41,649 bases of DNA from an uncultured Olsenella sp. (GTDB lineage: Bacteria; Actinomycetota; Coriobacteriia; Coriobacteriales; Atopobiaceae), in contig CASEHX010000014.1 in NCBI GenBank assembly GCA_949287905.1, positions 1 through 41,649 on the forward strand, read 5' to 3'. Positions 34,400 to 41,649 of the stretch are shown piece after piece (position 1 is the stretch's first letter; every line of letters starts with the position of its first letter). The position numbers and the translations under genes are program-made. The notes beneath the pieces are model-generated. The model searched no databases. It had not been told where the DNA came from and saw only the letters and a program-made list of their open reading frames with translations.

Positions 34400-34461
34400 T
34401 GTGACACTCGGCTACGACCCCTTTGTCACATGTGACACTCGGCTACGACCCCATTGTCACA
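34400..34461. repeat. Two adjacent 31-bp repeats in the grpE-dnaJ gap
   Basis: A 31-bp unit running from TGTGACACTCGG to TTGTCACA is repeated head-to-tail at 34400-34430 and 34431-34461 with one base difference (CTTTG versus CATTG). Each unit has TGTGACA/TGTCACA inverted ends. It lies between grpE and the dnaJ ribosome site, next to a CTTCTCGCC word at 34374-34382. Confidence 0.9.
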
Positions 34462-34492
34462 TTGACGGGTAAAGAGAGGAGGCGCGTGCACG

Positions 34493-35467
34493 ATGGCAGC
34501 AAACAAGACGTTCTATGACGTTCTCGGCGTGAAGCGCGACGCTTCCGACGACGACATCAAGAAGGCGTTCCGCAAGCTCGCCGCCAAGTACCACCCGGAC
34601 GCCGGCGGTGACGAGCAGAAGTTCAAGGAGGTCAGCGAGGCGTACACCACGCTCTCCGACCCCCAGAAGCGTCGCGAGTACGACCAGATGCTCATGTTTG
34701 GCGGCATCCCCGGGGCCGACTTTGGCGGCTCGGGCGGCCGTGGCCGTTACACCTACACCACCAACGTGGGCGGCGACTGGTCGGACATCTTCAGCAACAT
34801 CCGCAACGGCGAGGGGGCCTTCTCGGGCTTTGACTTCTCGTCGATCTTTGGCGGCGCCGGCGCGGGTGCCCGCGCGGCGCAGAACCGCCCCACCAAGGGT
34901 CGCGACCTCACGATGTCCGTGGACGTCTCCGCCGAGGAGGCCTTCCGTGGCGCCACGCGCAAGGCAACCTATCGCGTGCCGTCCACCGGCGAGGAGCAGA
35001 CCCTCACGATCAAGATCCCCGCGGGCGCCGTTGACGGCGGCAAGCTGCGGTATCGCGGTCGCGGCGAGTACGGCACCGCGGGCGGCGAGCGCGGCGACCT
35101 CGTGATCACCACGCACGTGGCCGAGCACCCGATCTTCAAGCGCGACGGCGCCGACGTGCGCATGGACCTGCCGATAAGCGCCTTCGAGGCGGCGCTCGGC
35201 GCCACCGTGGACGTGCCCACGCCCGACGGCACCGAGGTTCGTCTCAAGGTTCCCGCCGGCACGCAGGACGGCAAGACGTTCCGCTTCCGCGACCTGGGCG
35301 CCCCCAACGTCAAGCGCAAGGGCGCGCGCGGCACGCTCTACGTCACCGTTCGTGTTAAGGTTCCGACGATGCTCTCCAAGAAGGAGCGCGACGCCCTGAC
35401 CGCGCTGCGCGACGCGGACACCCGAGACTACCGCGAGGAGGTCATGCGCTATGCCCCGAGCAAGTAG
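34493..35467 (+). CDS. dnaJ: DnaJ-type co-chaperone lacking the zinc-finger domain
   Basis: 324 residues. The J domain (1-70) has the HPD motif (H34-D36). A Gly/Phe-rich segment follows to about 140, then the two beta-barrel peptide-binding domains (CTD I and [43 protein letters not shown]). There are no CxxCxGxG repeats, so this is a class II (CbpA-like) J protein although it occupies the dnaJ place in the operon. The ATG follows AGAGGAGG 10 nt away. Its last 17 nt overlap hspR. Confidence 0.95.
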   Translation: MAANKTFYDVLGVKRDASDDDIKKAFRKLAAKYHPDAGGDEQKFKEVSEAYTTLSDPQKRREYDQMLMFGGIPGADFGGSGGRGRYTYTTNVGGDWSDIFSNIRNGEGAFSGFDFSSIFGGAGAGARAAQNRPTKGRDLTMSVDVSAEEAFRGATRKATYRVPSTGEEQTLTIKIPAGAVDGGKLRYRGRGEYGTAGGERGDLVITTHVAEHPIFKRDGADVRMDLPISAFEAALGATVDVPTPDGTEVRLKVPAGTQDGKTFRFRDLGAPNVKRKGARGTLYVTVRVKVPTMLSKKERDALTALRDADTRDYREEVMRYAPSK

Positions 35468-35930
35468 CGATGCCCGCGAAACCGCCCGCGATGCCGCCCC
35501 GCGCGGCCGAGACCGCAACAAGCCGCTCTACATGATCAGCGTTGCCGCCGAGCTCACCGGCATGCACCCGCAGACCCTGCGCGTCTACGAGCAGAAGGGC
35601 CTGGTCACGCCTGGGCGCTCGCGCGGCAACACGCGCCTCTACAGCCAGGCGGACATCGAGCGGCTGAACCTCATCTCCAAGCTCACCGACGAGGGGATCA
35701 ACCTCGCTGGCGTGGTGCGCATCCTTGACATGCGCGAGCGGATGCTCGAGCGCGAGGCAGAGCTCGACGACCTACGCGCCCGCATCCGTCAGCTCGAGGA
35801 CGAGGTGCATGAATATAAGATGCGTGAGAAGATCACCGCGCTCGCCCGTTACGACGCCCAGGCCAGCCCCGAGCAGGTCATGCGCCGCCTGCTGCTGGGC
35901 GGGGGAGATGCCGAGAAGACCGAGGACTAG
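35451..35930 (+). CDS. hspR: Heat-shock repressor HspR (MerR family)
   Basis: 159 residues. The MerR-type winged helix-turn-helix spans about 25-95 ([20 protein letters not shown], then [20 protein letters not shown]), preceded by a 24-residue Arg-rich lead. A coiled-coil at about 95-125 ([20 protein letters not shown]) mediates dimers. HspR binds HAIR sites upstream of dnaK and clpB with DnaK as co-repressor in actinobacteria. The ATG overlaps dnaJ by 17 nt with GAGGAGG 9 nt upstream. Last gene of the operon. Confidence 0.95.
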   Translation: MPRASSDARETARDAAPRGRDRNKPLYMISVAAELTGMHPQTLRVYEQKGLVTPGRSRGNTRLYSQADIERLNLISKLTDEGINLAGVVRILDMRERMLEREAELDDLRARIRQLEDEVHEYKMREKITALARYDAQASPEQVMRRLLLGGGDAEKTED

Positions 35931-35979
35931 CGGCCTCTGGGCGCTCGACGCGTGCCCCGTCATGCCCCGAAACTTGTTT

Positions 35980-36166
35980 GAGGCAGCAAATCGGCCCCCC
36001 GGTGTCACTTTTGGCCCCGTTTGTGTGGGTTTTCCGGCCACTTTTCGGAGTTGGGCAAGTATCCGCGCCCCTCAACTGCGGTTATGTTGCCCGCCAAACG
36101 CCTCCGGGAGGGCCAATCCACACAAACGGGGCCAAAAGTGACACCGGGGGGCCGATTTACTGCCTC
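35980..36166. repeat. 187-bp element with 49-bp inverted repeats (copy 2)
   Basis: The left arm 35980-36028 and right arm 36118-36166 are complementary at 48 of 49 positions and enclose 89 nt. Termini (GAGGCAG, then TGTCACTTT, GGCC, CGTTTGTGTG) match the element at 11119-11305, but about ten positions and small indels differ between the elements while staying paired within each. It sits between hspR and the GH2 gene, in a 457-nt gap. The GH2 upstream inverted repeat lies about 120 nt further on. No gene is seen in the gap. Confidence 0.93.
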
Positions 36167-36288
36167 GTTGGGCAAACCCCGACCATTGCGCAACTCATGA
36201 CGGCTCGAGAAGCTCTCCAGACCTCGGCATCCCTCAACCTGTGACCGTTCTCACTCCCTCCCGCCGCCCAAAACCCGCCGCCCGCCCT

Positions 36289-36338
36289 GCCTGAAAGCTA
36301 AAAACTCCTACAGATGCCTGAAACTTCTTTAGCTAGGC
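36289..36338. promoter_or_regulatory. Inverted and direct repeats upstream of the GH2 gene
   Basis: AGCTAAA (36296-36302) pairs with TTTAGCT (36328-36334), extended by GCCT/AGGC on the outside; GCCTGAAA is also repeated directly at 36289 and 36316. A GCATATATG box follows at about 36337, which could serve as a -10. The position, about 50-100 nt before the GH2 ATG, suggests an operator for glycan-responsive control. The regulator is unknown. Confidence 0.45.
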
Positions 36339-36387
36339 ATATATGTACGTTGGGCGCTCCGGCCCCAACGGATGGCAAGGAGGAAGC

Positions 36388-39300
36388 ATGTCGGCATTTG
36401 GCAGCAAGCCCCGGCAGGTGAAGCTAGCGAGAAAGGCACGCGGAAAGGTTGCTCGCCGCGCGGTGCTGGGCGCCGTCCTTCTCGGCGCGCTTGCGTTCAC
36501 CGTGCCCGCCGTGGGCTCCGTGCTCGACCCCACGCTGCGCTCTACGAGCACCACGCAGATGGCCTCCACCCCGGAGACCTTCTACGTGAACTCCGTGAAT
36601 GACGCGACGGAGCGCACGCAGAGCTTCAATGAGAACTGGAAGTTCTACCTCGGTGAGGCCACGGGCGCGCAGCAGGCGGCCTTTGATGACTCCACCTGGG
36701 AGAACATCAACGTTCCCCACGACTACTCCATCGACCAGGACTACATCGAGACGGGCGAGGGCGAGAGCGCCTATAAGCCCGGCGGTGTGGGCTGGTATCG
36801 CAAGAGCTTCGAGGTCAGCAAGGACCTCGAGGGCAAGACCATCCTCATCAACTTTGACGGCGTCTACATGGATGCCACGGTCTACATCAACGGCCAGGAG
36901 CTGGGCACCCACCCCTACGGCTACACGCCCTTCGCGTTTGACATTTCCGACTTTGTCAACTTTGGCGGGCAGAACGTCATCGCCGTGCGCGTGGACCACC
37001 AGATCCCGTCCTCCCGCTGGTACTCCGGCTCCGGCATCGGCCGCGACGTCGACCTCGTGATCACCGATCCGGTGCACGTCGAGAAGGACGGCGTTGTCGT
37101 TACCACGCCCGACCTTGAGGCCGAACACGCAGCCGGCTCTGCCGTGACCACCAACCTCGAGACCACGATCGCCAACGACAGCGACGCGGACGTTGCCGTC
37201 TCCGTCAAGCAGTCGGTGCTGCCCGCCAAGGGCGGCGAGGCCATCGGCTCCACCACCACCGAGAAGAACGTGGCTGCCGGCGAGTCCGTCACCTTTACCG
37301 CTGCGGTCGAGGCGGCCAGCCCCGCCCTCTGGGACACCGACAACCCCAACCTCTACGTGGCCCGCACCGAGGTCATCGTCGACGACGAGGTCGTGGACAC
37401 CTACGACACCACCTTCGGCTATCGCTGGATTGAGTACACCACCGATGACGGCTTCTACCTCAACGGCGAGTACCTCAAGATCCATGGCGTCTGCATGCAC
37501 CACGACCAGGGCTCCCTCGGCTCCGTGGACACCCGCGCCGCCATCGAGCGCCAGGTGCGCATCCTCAAGGAGATGGGCTGCAACTCCATCCGCACCTCGC
37601 ACAACACGCCCTCCCGCACCTTCATCGAGGTCTGCGAGGAGCAGGGCATGCTCGTGGACGAGGAGATCTTCGACGGCTGGAACCAGAGCAAGAACGGTAA
37701 CTCCAACGACTACGGCCGTTTCTTCAGCGAGCCCATGGGCGAGTCCTATCTCGTGGGCAACGACCCCGACAAGACGTGGGCGCAGTACGACGTCGAGCAG
37801 ACCATCGCGCGTGACGTCAACTCCCCCTCCGTCATCATGTGGTCCGTTGGCAACGAGATGGTCAACAGCACCCCGGGCGGCCTCGCCGGCTTCAAGCCCG
37901 ACTTTGGCACCGTGCTGAGGAATCTCATCAACTGGGTCAAGGGCGCTGATCCCACGCGTCCGGCCACCCTCGGCGACAACCAGCTCCTGAGCGGCAGCAT
38001 GAACTACCAGCCGCAGGTCCTCTCCGACCTCGGTGGCGTCATCGGCCTCAACTATGCCGTCGGCAGCCGCTACGAGAGCCTTCACAGCGCGCACCCCGAC
38101 TGGAAGATGTACGGCTCCGAGACCGTCTCTGCCACCAACAGCCGCGGCGTCTACAGCAACATGCTCAACAACTCGATGTCCGCTCCCGGCCAGCAGCTGA
38201 CGTCCTATGACGTCTCGCGCGTGAGCTGGGGTCACCTCGCCTCGCAGGCGTGGTACGACACCGTTCGCTATGACTTCGTCATGGGCGAGTACGTGTGGAC
38301 CGGCTTTGACTACCTCGGCGAGCCCACGCCCTGGAACGGCACCGGCTCCGGCCTGGGCGACGGCTGCTCCGAGTGGCCCTGCCCCAAGAACTCCTACTTC
38401 GGCATCGTGGACACCGCCGGCCTGCCCAAGGACTCCTACTACTTCTATCAGAGCCAGTGGAACGACGACGTCAACACGCTGCACATCCTGCCGGCGTGGA
38501 ACGAGGACGTCATCTATCGTGATTCCAGCCACAGCGGAAACGTCCCCGTGGTCGTCTACACCGACGCCGCGCAGGTCGAGCTCTTCTTCACGCCCGCCGA
38601 CGGTGGCGAGACCAAGTCCCTCGGCAAGAAGACCTTCAAGACCGTGACCACCGAGCACAACAGCTACCAGATCGACACGGCCAACTCCAACAGCCACACC
38701 GGCCTGTACTTCACCTGGTACGTCCCGTACGAGGACGGCACCATCTCTGCCAAGGCCTACAACGCCAACGGCACCGAGCTCAACACCGAGGGCTGGGACG
38801 GCCGCCAGAGCGTGACCACCACCGGCAAGGCCGCCAAGCTCACGGCCTCCGTTGACCGTCAGACCATCTCTGCCGACGGCGTCGACCTCGCCTACGTCAC
38901 CGTGAGCGTGACCGACTCCGAGGGCCGCATCGTCCCCAACGCCACCAACAACGTGAAGTTTGAGGTCACCGGCGGCGGCGAGCTCGCGGCCGTGGACAAC
39001 GGCAGCTCCCCCGACTGGCAGTCCTATCGCGACGACAACCGCGACGCGTGGGCCGGGCAGCTCGTGGGCATCGTGCGCGCCGACAAGTCCGGCGAGCCCA
39101 TCACCGTCAAGGTGACCTCCGACAACCTTGAGGGCGCCACGGTCACCATCAACACCGAGGCCACGGGCGAGGAGCCTGCCGAGAAGAGCGTGGAGAGCCT
39201 GTTCTTCTCGCGCTACTACTATGTGAAGACCGGCACGCAGCTGAGCCTGCCCCAGACCGTGACCGTCAACTACACTGACGGCACCGCCAATGACTCCGCG

Positions 39301-41649
39301 TCCATCACCTGGGCTGCGGTATCCGAGGACCTTCTTGCCCAGCCCGGCACCTTTGAGGTTGAGGGCCAGGTCGAGGGCGCAAGCGTTACCGCCATCGTGA
39401 CCGTGGTGGACGACGTCCCCGCCGTCCTCAATTACTCCGCCACCGTCCAGATGGGCGGCAAGATTCAGCTTCCGGAGACGCGTCCGGGCGCCATGGCCAG
39501 CGGCGCCATCGTCAACGCCAACTTCCCCGTGACGTGGGACAACTACGATCCCGAGCAGGTCTACGAGGAGGAGAAGACCGTTACGTTTACTGGTACGGCC
39601 AACGTCTTTGGCTCCGACGTGCCCGTGACGGCGTCCATTCGCGTCCAGGACACTGAGTACACCCTCGGCGGGAACCTCGCCCTGTCCTCCGACGCCACCT
39701 TCGAGCGCGTTGATCAGGACACCGAGACGGCCGCGAACCCCTCCGACACCCTGATGGCGCTGGTCGACGGCACCACCACCTTCAAGACCAAGCCGGAGGG
39801 CGCAAAGGACAACCCCTACATCTGGTCTAACTACAACTATGCTCAGGCTGGTGGCACCAAGTCCCAGGTGACCGTGGTGCTCAACACCTCCAACGTCATG
39901 GGCCAGGTCAAGATCTACTTTGTCGACGACAACTGGAGCGCCAACTATCCTGCCCCTGGCACCACCAAGCTCGAGGTCTCCTCCGACGGCAGCACGTGGG
40001 CGCCCATCGAGGCAACCGAGACGATCTCCGGGGACATCGCGGGTGAGGGCAGCTGCACGACGAGGTGCTACACCTACGACTTTGCCCCCACGGGAGGCAC
40101 TCAGGTGCGCGTTACGGTGACCAACCCCACCGAGGCGCAGTCTAACGACAAGCCGTGCATCGGCATCACCGAGATCGAGCTCATCTCCATCTCCGGCTCC
40201 TTTGTCACCAACTCCACCGCCGAGCTCTCTGCGCTTACGGTGAACGGCCAGGAGGTCAACGCCGATGCGCTCGCGGCCGGCGAGTTCAACACTCCGGCAA
40301 CCGTGATTGCCGAGAACGGCATCGAGGCCGTGGGCGCCGACAACGCGGCCGTGACCGTGCTGCCCGCGCAGGACGGCAAGGCCCTCATCATCATCGAGTC
40401 CGAGGATCACCTCACTCGCAACACGTTTGCCATCAACCTGGGCGTGGAGTCCACCGGACCGAGCGCCGAGGACGCCTCGCGCGACTACCCGGTGAGCCAG
40501 ATCACGCCAAGCGCCGGCAGCGTGGAGACGGCCGGTGGCGCGAACGAGGGCCCGGCGAGCCTGGCCTTCGACGGCAAGAACAACACCATCTATCACTCCG
40601 CTTGGGCGGGGGCCAACCGCGAGGACCTCTGGGTCCAGATGGAGCTTGCCGAGGCAACCGAGATCGACGCCCTGCGCTACCTGCCGCGTCAGGCCGGCGG
40701 CGTCAATGGCATCGTGACCGGCTACCGTGTTGAGTACAGCAATGACGGGCAGAGCTGGGAGGTTGCGGCCGAGGGCACCTGGGCCAACGACAACAGCTGG
40801 AAGCTCGCCGAGTTTGACGAGCCCGTGACCGCCAAGTACTTCCGCCTCTACGGCACCAATACGGTGACCGACCAGACGGCGATCTTCATGTCCGCCGCAG
40901 AGATCCGCCTGCGCGAGGCCGTGGAGTCCGTGGACATCTCTGACGCAGTGGTCGAGGCTCCCGAGAGCATCGACGCCGACACCCTGCCGGCCGTGTTTGC
41001 CGTCGATGAGGTCACCGTGACGCTCGGCGACACCGAACTCCGCTACGGTATCGACTACGTCCTGGAGTACGAGAACAACGATCAGCCCGGCACTGCCACC
41101 ATGACGGTCAAGGGCATCCACGGCGGAGCCGTCAACTACACCGGCACCGTGACGCACGAGTTTGTGATCACGGGCGAGGCGGTGCTCGAGGGCATCTCCG
41201 TTACCACCGCCCCCACTAAGGCAACCTATGAGGTTGGCGATAAGCTCGACCCGTCCGGACTCGTCCTCACGCTTGCGTGGAGCTACGGTGAGCCCACGAC
41301 GGTTGCCTATACCGCCGACAACGCCGCCGACTTCACGTTTGAGCCCGCGACGTTCGACGAGGCCGGTAGCGTGGACGTGACCGTCACCTACCAGGGCAAG
41401 ACGGCCGTCTTCACCGTTACCGTCTCTGAGGTCGAGGAGCCCGAGCCCGTCAAGCCCGACACCACCGAGCTCCAGGCAGCCATTAAGGCGGCCGAGGCCC
41501 TGAAGGCAGACGACTACACCGCCGAGTCCTGGGCCAAGGTCGAGGCCGCCCTCGCCGACGCGAGGGACGCCCTCGGGTCCGACAGCCAGGACGCGGTCGA
41601 CGCCGCCGCCGACGCCCTGAACGCCGCCGTCGCGGCGCTGGAGAAGGCC
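36388..41649 (+). CDS. Secreted multidomain GH2 beta-galactosidase-type glycosidase (3' end outside window)
   Basis: Open from the ATG at 36388 (AAGGAGGA upstream) to the right edge, 1754 codons with no stop. Residues 1-43 are a basic signal sequence with ARRAVLGAVLLG; a Tat route is possible but Sec more likely. GH2 sugar-binding jelly roll at about 75-215, GH2 Ig-like domain at about 240-345, TIM barrel at about 345-690. E490 in WSVGNE is the acid/base and E578 in YGSETVS the nucleophile. A DUF4982-type domain (about 697-800), Ig-like domains (about 815-1088), a galactose-binding-like domain (about 1090-1265), a discoidin domain (about 1362-1510), further Ig-like domains and a FIVAR repeat (from about 1690) follow. 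The discoidin/Ig/FIVAR tail parallels the GH20 protein at the other end. Likely acts on beta-galactosides of host or milk glycans at the cell surface; specificity cannot be read from sequence. Confidence 0.94.
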   Translation, partial: MSAFGSKPRQVKLARKARGKVARRAVLGAVLLGALAFTVPAVGSVLDPTLRSTSTTQMASTPETFYVNSVNDATERTQSFNENWKFYLGEATGAQQAAFDDSTWENINVPHDYSIDQDYIETGEGESAYKPGGVGWYRKSFEVSKDLEGKTILINFDGVYMDATVYINGQELGTHPYGYTPFAFDISDFVNFGGQNVIAVRVDHQIPSSRWYSGSGIGRDVDLVITDPVHVEKDGVVVTTPDLEAEHAAGSAVTTNLETTIANDSDADVAVSVKQSVLPAKGGEAIGSTTTEKNVAAGESVTFTAAVEAASPALWDTDNPNLYVARTEVIVDDEVVDTYDTTFGYRWIEYTTDDGFYLNGEYLKIHGVCMHHDQGSLGSVDTRAAIERQVRILKEMGCNSIRTSHNTPSRTFIEVCEEQGMLVDEEIFDGWNQSKNGNSNDYGRFFSEPMGESYLVGNDPDKTWAQYDVEQTIARDVNSPSVIMWSVGNEMVNSTPGGLAGFKPDFGTVLRNLINWVKGADPTRPATLGDNQLLSGSMNYQPQVLSDLGGVIGLNYAVGSRYESLHSAHPDWKMYGSETVSATNSRGVYSNMLNNSMSAPGQQLTSYDVSRVSWGHLASQAWYDTVRYDFVMGEYVWTGFDYLGEPTPWNGTGSGLGDGCSEWPCPKNSYFGIVDTAGLPKDSYYFYQSQWNDDVNTLHILPAWNEDVIYRDSSHSGNVPVVVYTDAAQVELFFTPADGGETKSLGKKTFKTVTTEHNSYQIDTANSNSHTGLYFTWYVPYEDGTISAKAYNANGTELNTEGWDGRQSVTTTGKAAKLTASVDRQTISADGVDLAYVTVSVTDSEGRIVPNATNNVKFEVTGGGELAAVDNGSSPDWQSYRDDNRDAWAGQLVGIVRADKSGEPITVKVTSDNLEGATVTINTEATGEEPAEKSVESLFFSRYYYVKTGTQLSLPQTVTVNYTDGTANDSASITWAAVSEDLLAQPGTFEVEGQVEGASVTAIVTVVDDVPAVLNYSATVQMGGKIQLPETRPGAMASGAIVNANFPVTWDNYDPEQVYEEEKTVTFTGTANVFGSDVPVTASIRVQDTEYTLGGNLALSSDATFERVDQDTETAANPSDTLMALVDGTTTFKTKPEGAKDNPYIWSNYNYAQAGGTKSQVTVVLNTSNVMGQVKIYFVDDNWSANYPAPGTTKLEVSSDGSTWAPIEATETISGDIAGEGSCTTRCYTYDFAPTGGTQVRVTVTNPTEAQSNDKPCIGITEIELISISGSFVTNSTAELSALTVNGQEVNADALAAGEFNTPATVIAENGIEAVGADNAAVTVLPAQDGKALIIIESEDHLTRNTFAINLGVESTGPSAEDASRDYPVSQITPSAGSVETAGGANEGPASLAFDGKNNTIYHSAWAGANREDLWVQMELAEATEIDALRYLPRQAGGVNGIVTGYRVEYSNDGQSWEVAAEGTWANDNSWKLAEFDEPVTAKYFRLYGTNTVTDQTAIFMSAAEIRLREAVESVDISDAVVEAPESIDADTLPAVFAVDEVTVTLGDTELRYGIDYVLEYENNDQPGTATMTVKGIHGGAVNYTGTVTHEFVITGEAVLEGISVTTAPTKATYEVGDKLDPSGLVLTLAWSYGEPTTVAYTADNAADFTFEPATFDEAGSVDVTVTYQGKTAVFTVTVSEVEEPEPVKPDTTELQAAIKAAEALKADDYTAESWAKVEAALADARDALGSDSQDAVDAAADALNAAVAALEKA

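Noticed and set aside
36424..41157. Minus-strand open frame of about 1577 codons
   Set aside because: Antisense shadow of the GH2 gene, same compositional signature, no domains recognisable.

Overview
The window is a GC-rich (roughly 64% by eye) bacterial chromosome segment. It most resembles a gut or oral Coriobacteriia member (Atopobiaceae/Olsenella/Collinsella type). The reasons are the actinobacterial order dnaK-grpE-dnaJ-hspR, a MetA carrying the acetyl-CoA-type Glu111, an LctP lactate permease, and very large secreted glycosidases built from discoidin, Ig-like and FIVAR modules. The genus is an inference. There are no rRNA genes, transposases, integrases or CRISPR arrays; one tRNA, Ser(UGA), is present.

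Layout. 1-4738 (-) is a GH20 hexosaminidase open at the left edge, and 36388-41649 (+) is a GH2 beta-galactosidase-type enzyme open at the right edge. The two share the same tail architecture (discoidin, Ig-like, FIVAR). 5170-12336 is housekeeping: a LemA-family protein, tRNA-Ser, TadA, LctP, an RlmI-type rRNA methyltransferase, a DEAD-box helicase and MetA. 12558-17594 is a signalling and envelope cluster: an HTH protein, a transmembrane Ser/Thr kinase, an SPFH protein with a PH-like/zinc-ribbon partner, and a lipoprotein-like or membrane-anchored protein. 17832-25091 is a tightly coupled four-gene operon: dynamin-like GTPase, HerA-type ATPase with a Ser/Gly/Thr-rich insert, HNH/EndoVII-like nuclease, and a small immunity-like protein. 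This is my candidate for an undescribed system. It is followed at 25385-26421 by a higB-higA-hicB toxin-antitoxin operon whose promoter contains a LexA-type SOS box. 26525-30548 is a sulfur/siroheme cassette: a CoA-disulfide-reductase/rhodanese/sulfite-nitrite-reductase fusion, a NifX/NifB-type protein and a CbiK-type chelatase. Each of these genes ends at a copy of the same 33-nt palindrome. 30568-31116 is a YfcE phosphodiesterase. 31551-35930 is the DnaK chaperone operon with HspR.

The intergenic DNA is unusually structured. Most gaps carry a long inverted repeat, and two of these (11119-11305 and 35980-36166) are related copies whose 48-49-nt arms differ from each other but still pair within each copy. 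The 9-mer GGCGAGAAG occurs 23 times on the two strands, seven of them in short intergenic gaps.

How the parts fit together. The secreted GH20 and GH2 enzymes suggest foraging on host glycans. The siroheme cassette suggests anaerobic sulfur or nitrite chemistry. The central 13-14 kb looks like an accessory stress/defence island: kinase, SPFH, dynamin, HerA-nuclease, then an SOS-linked toxin-antitoxin operon. GC content drops towards its right end.
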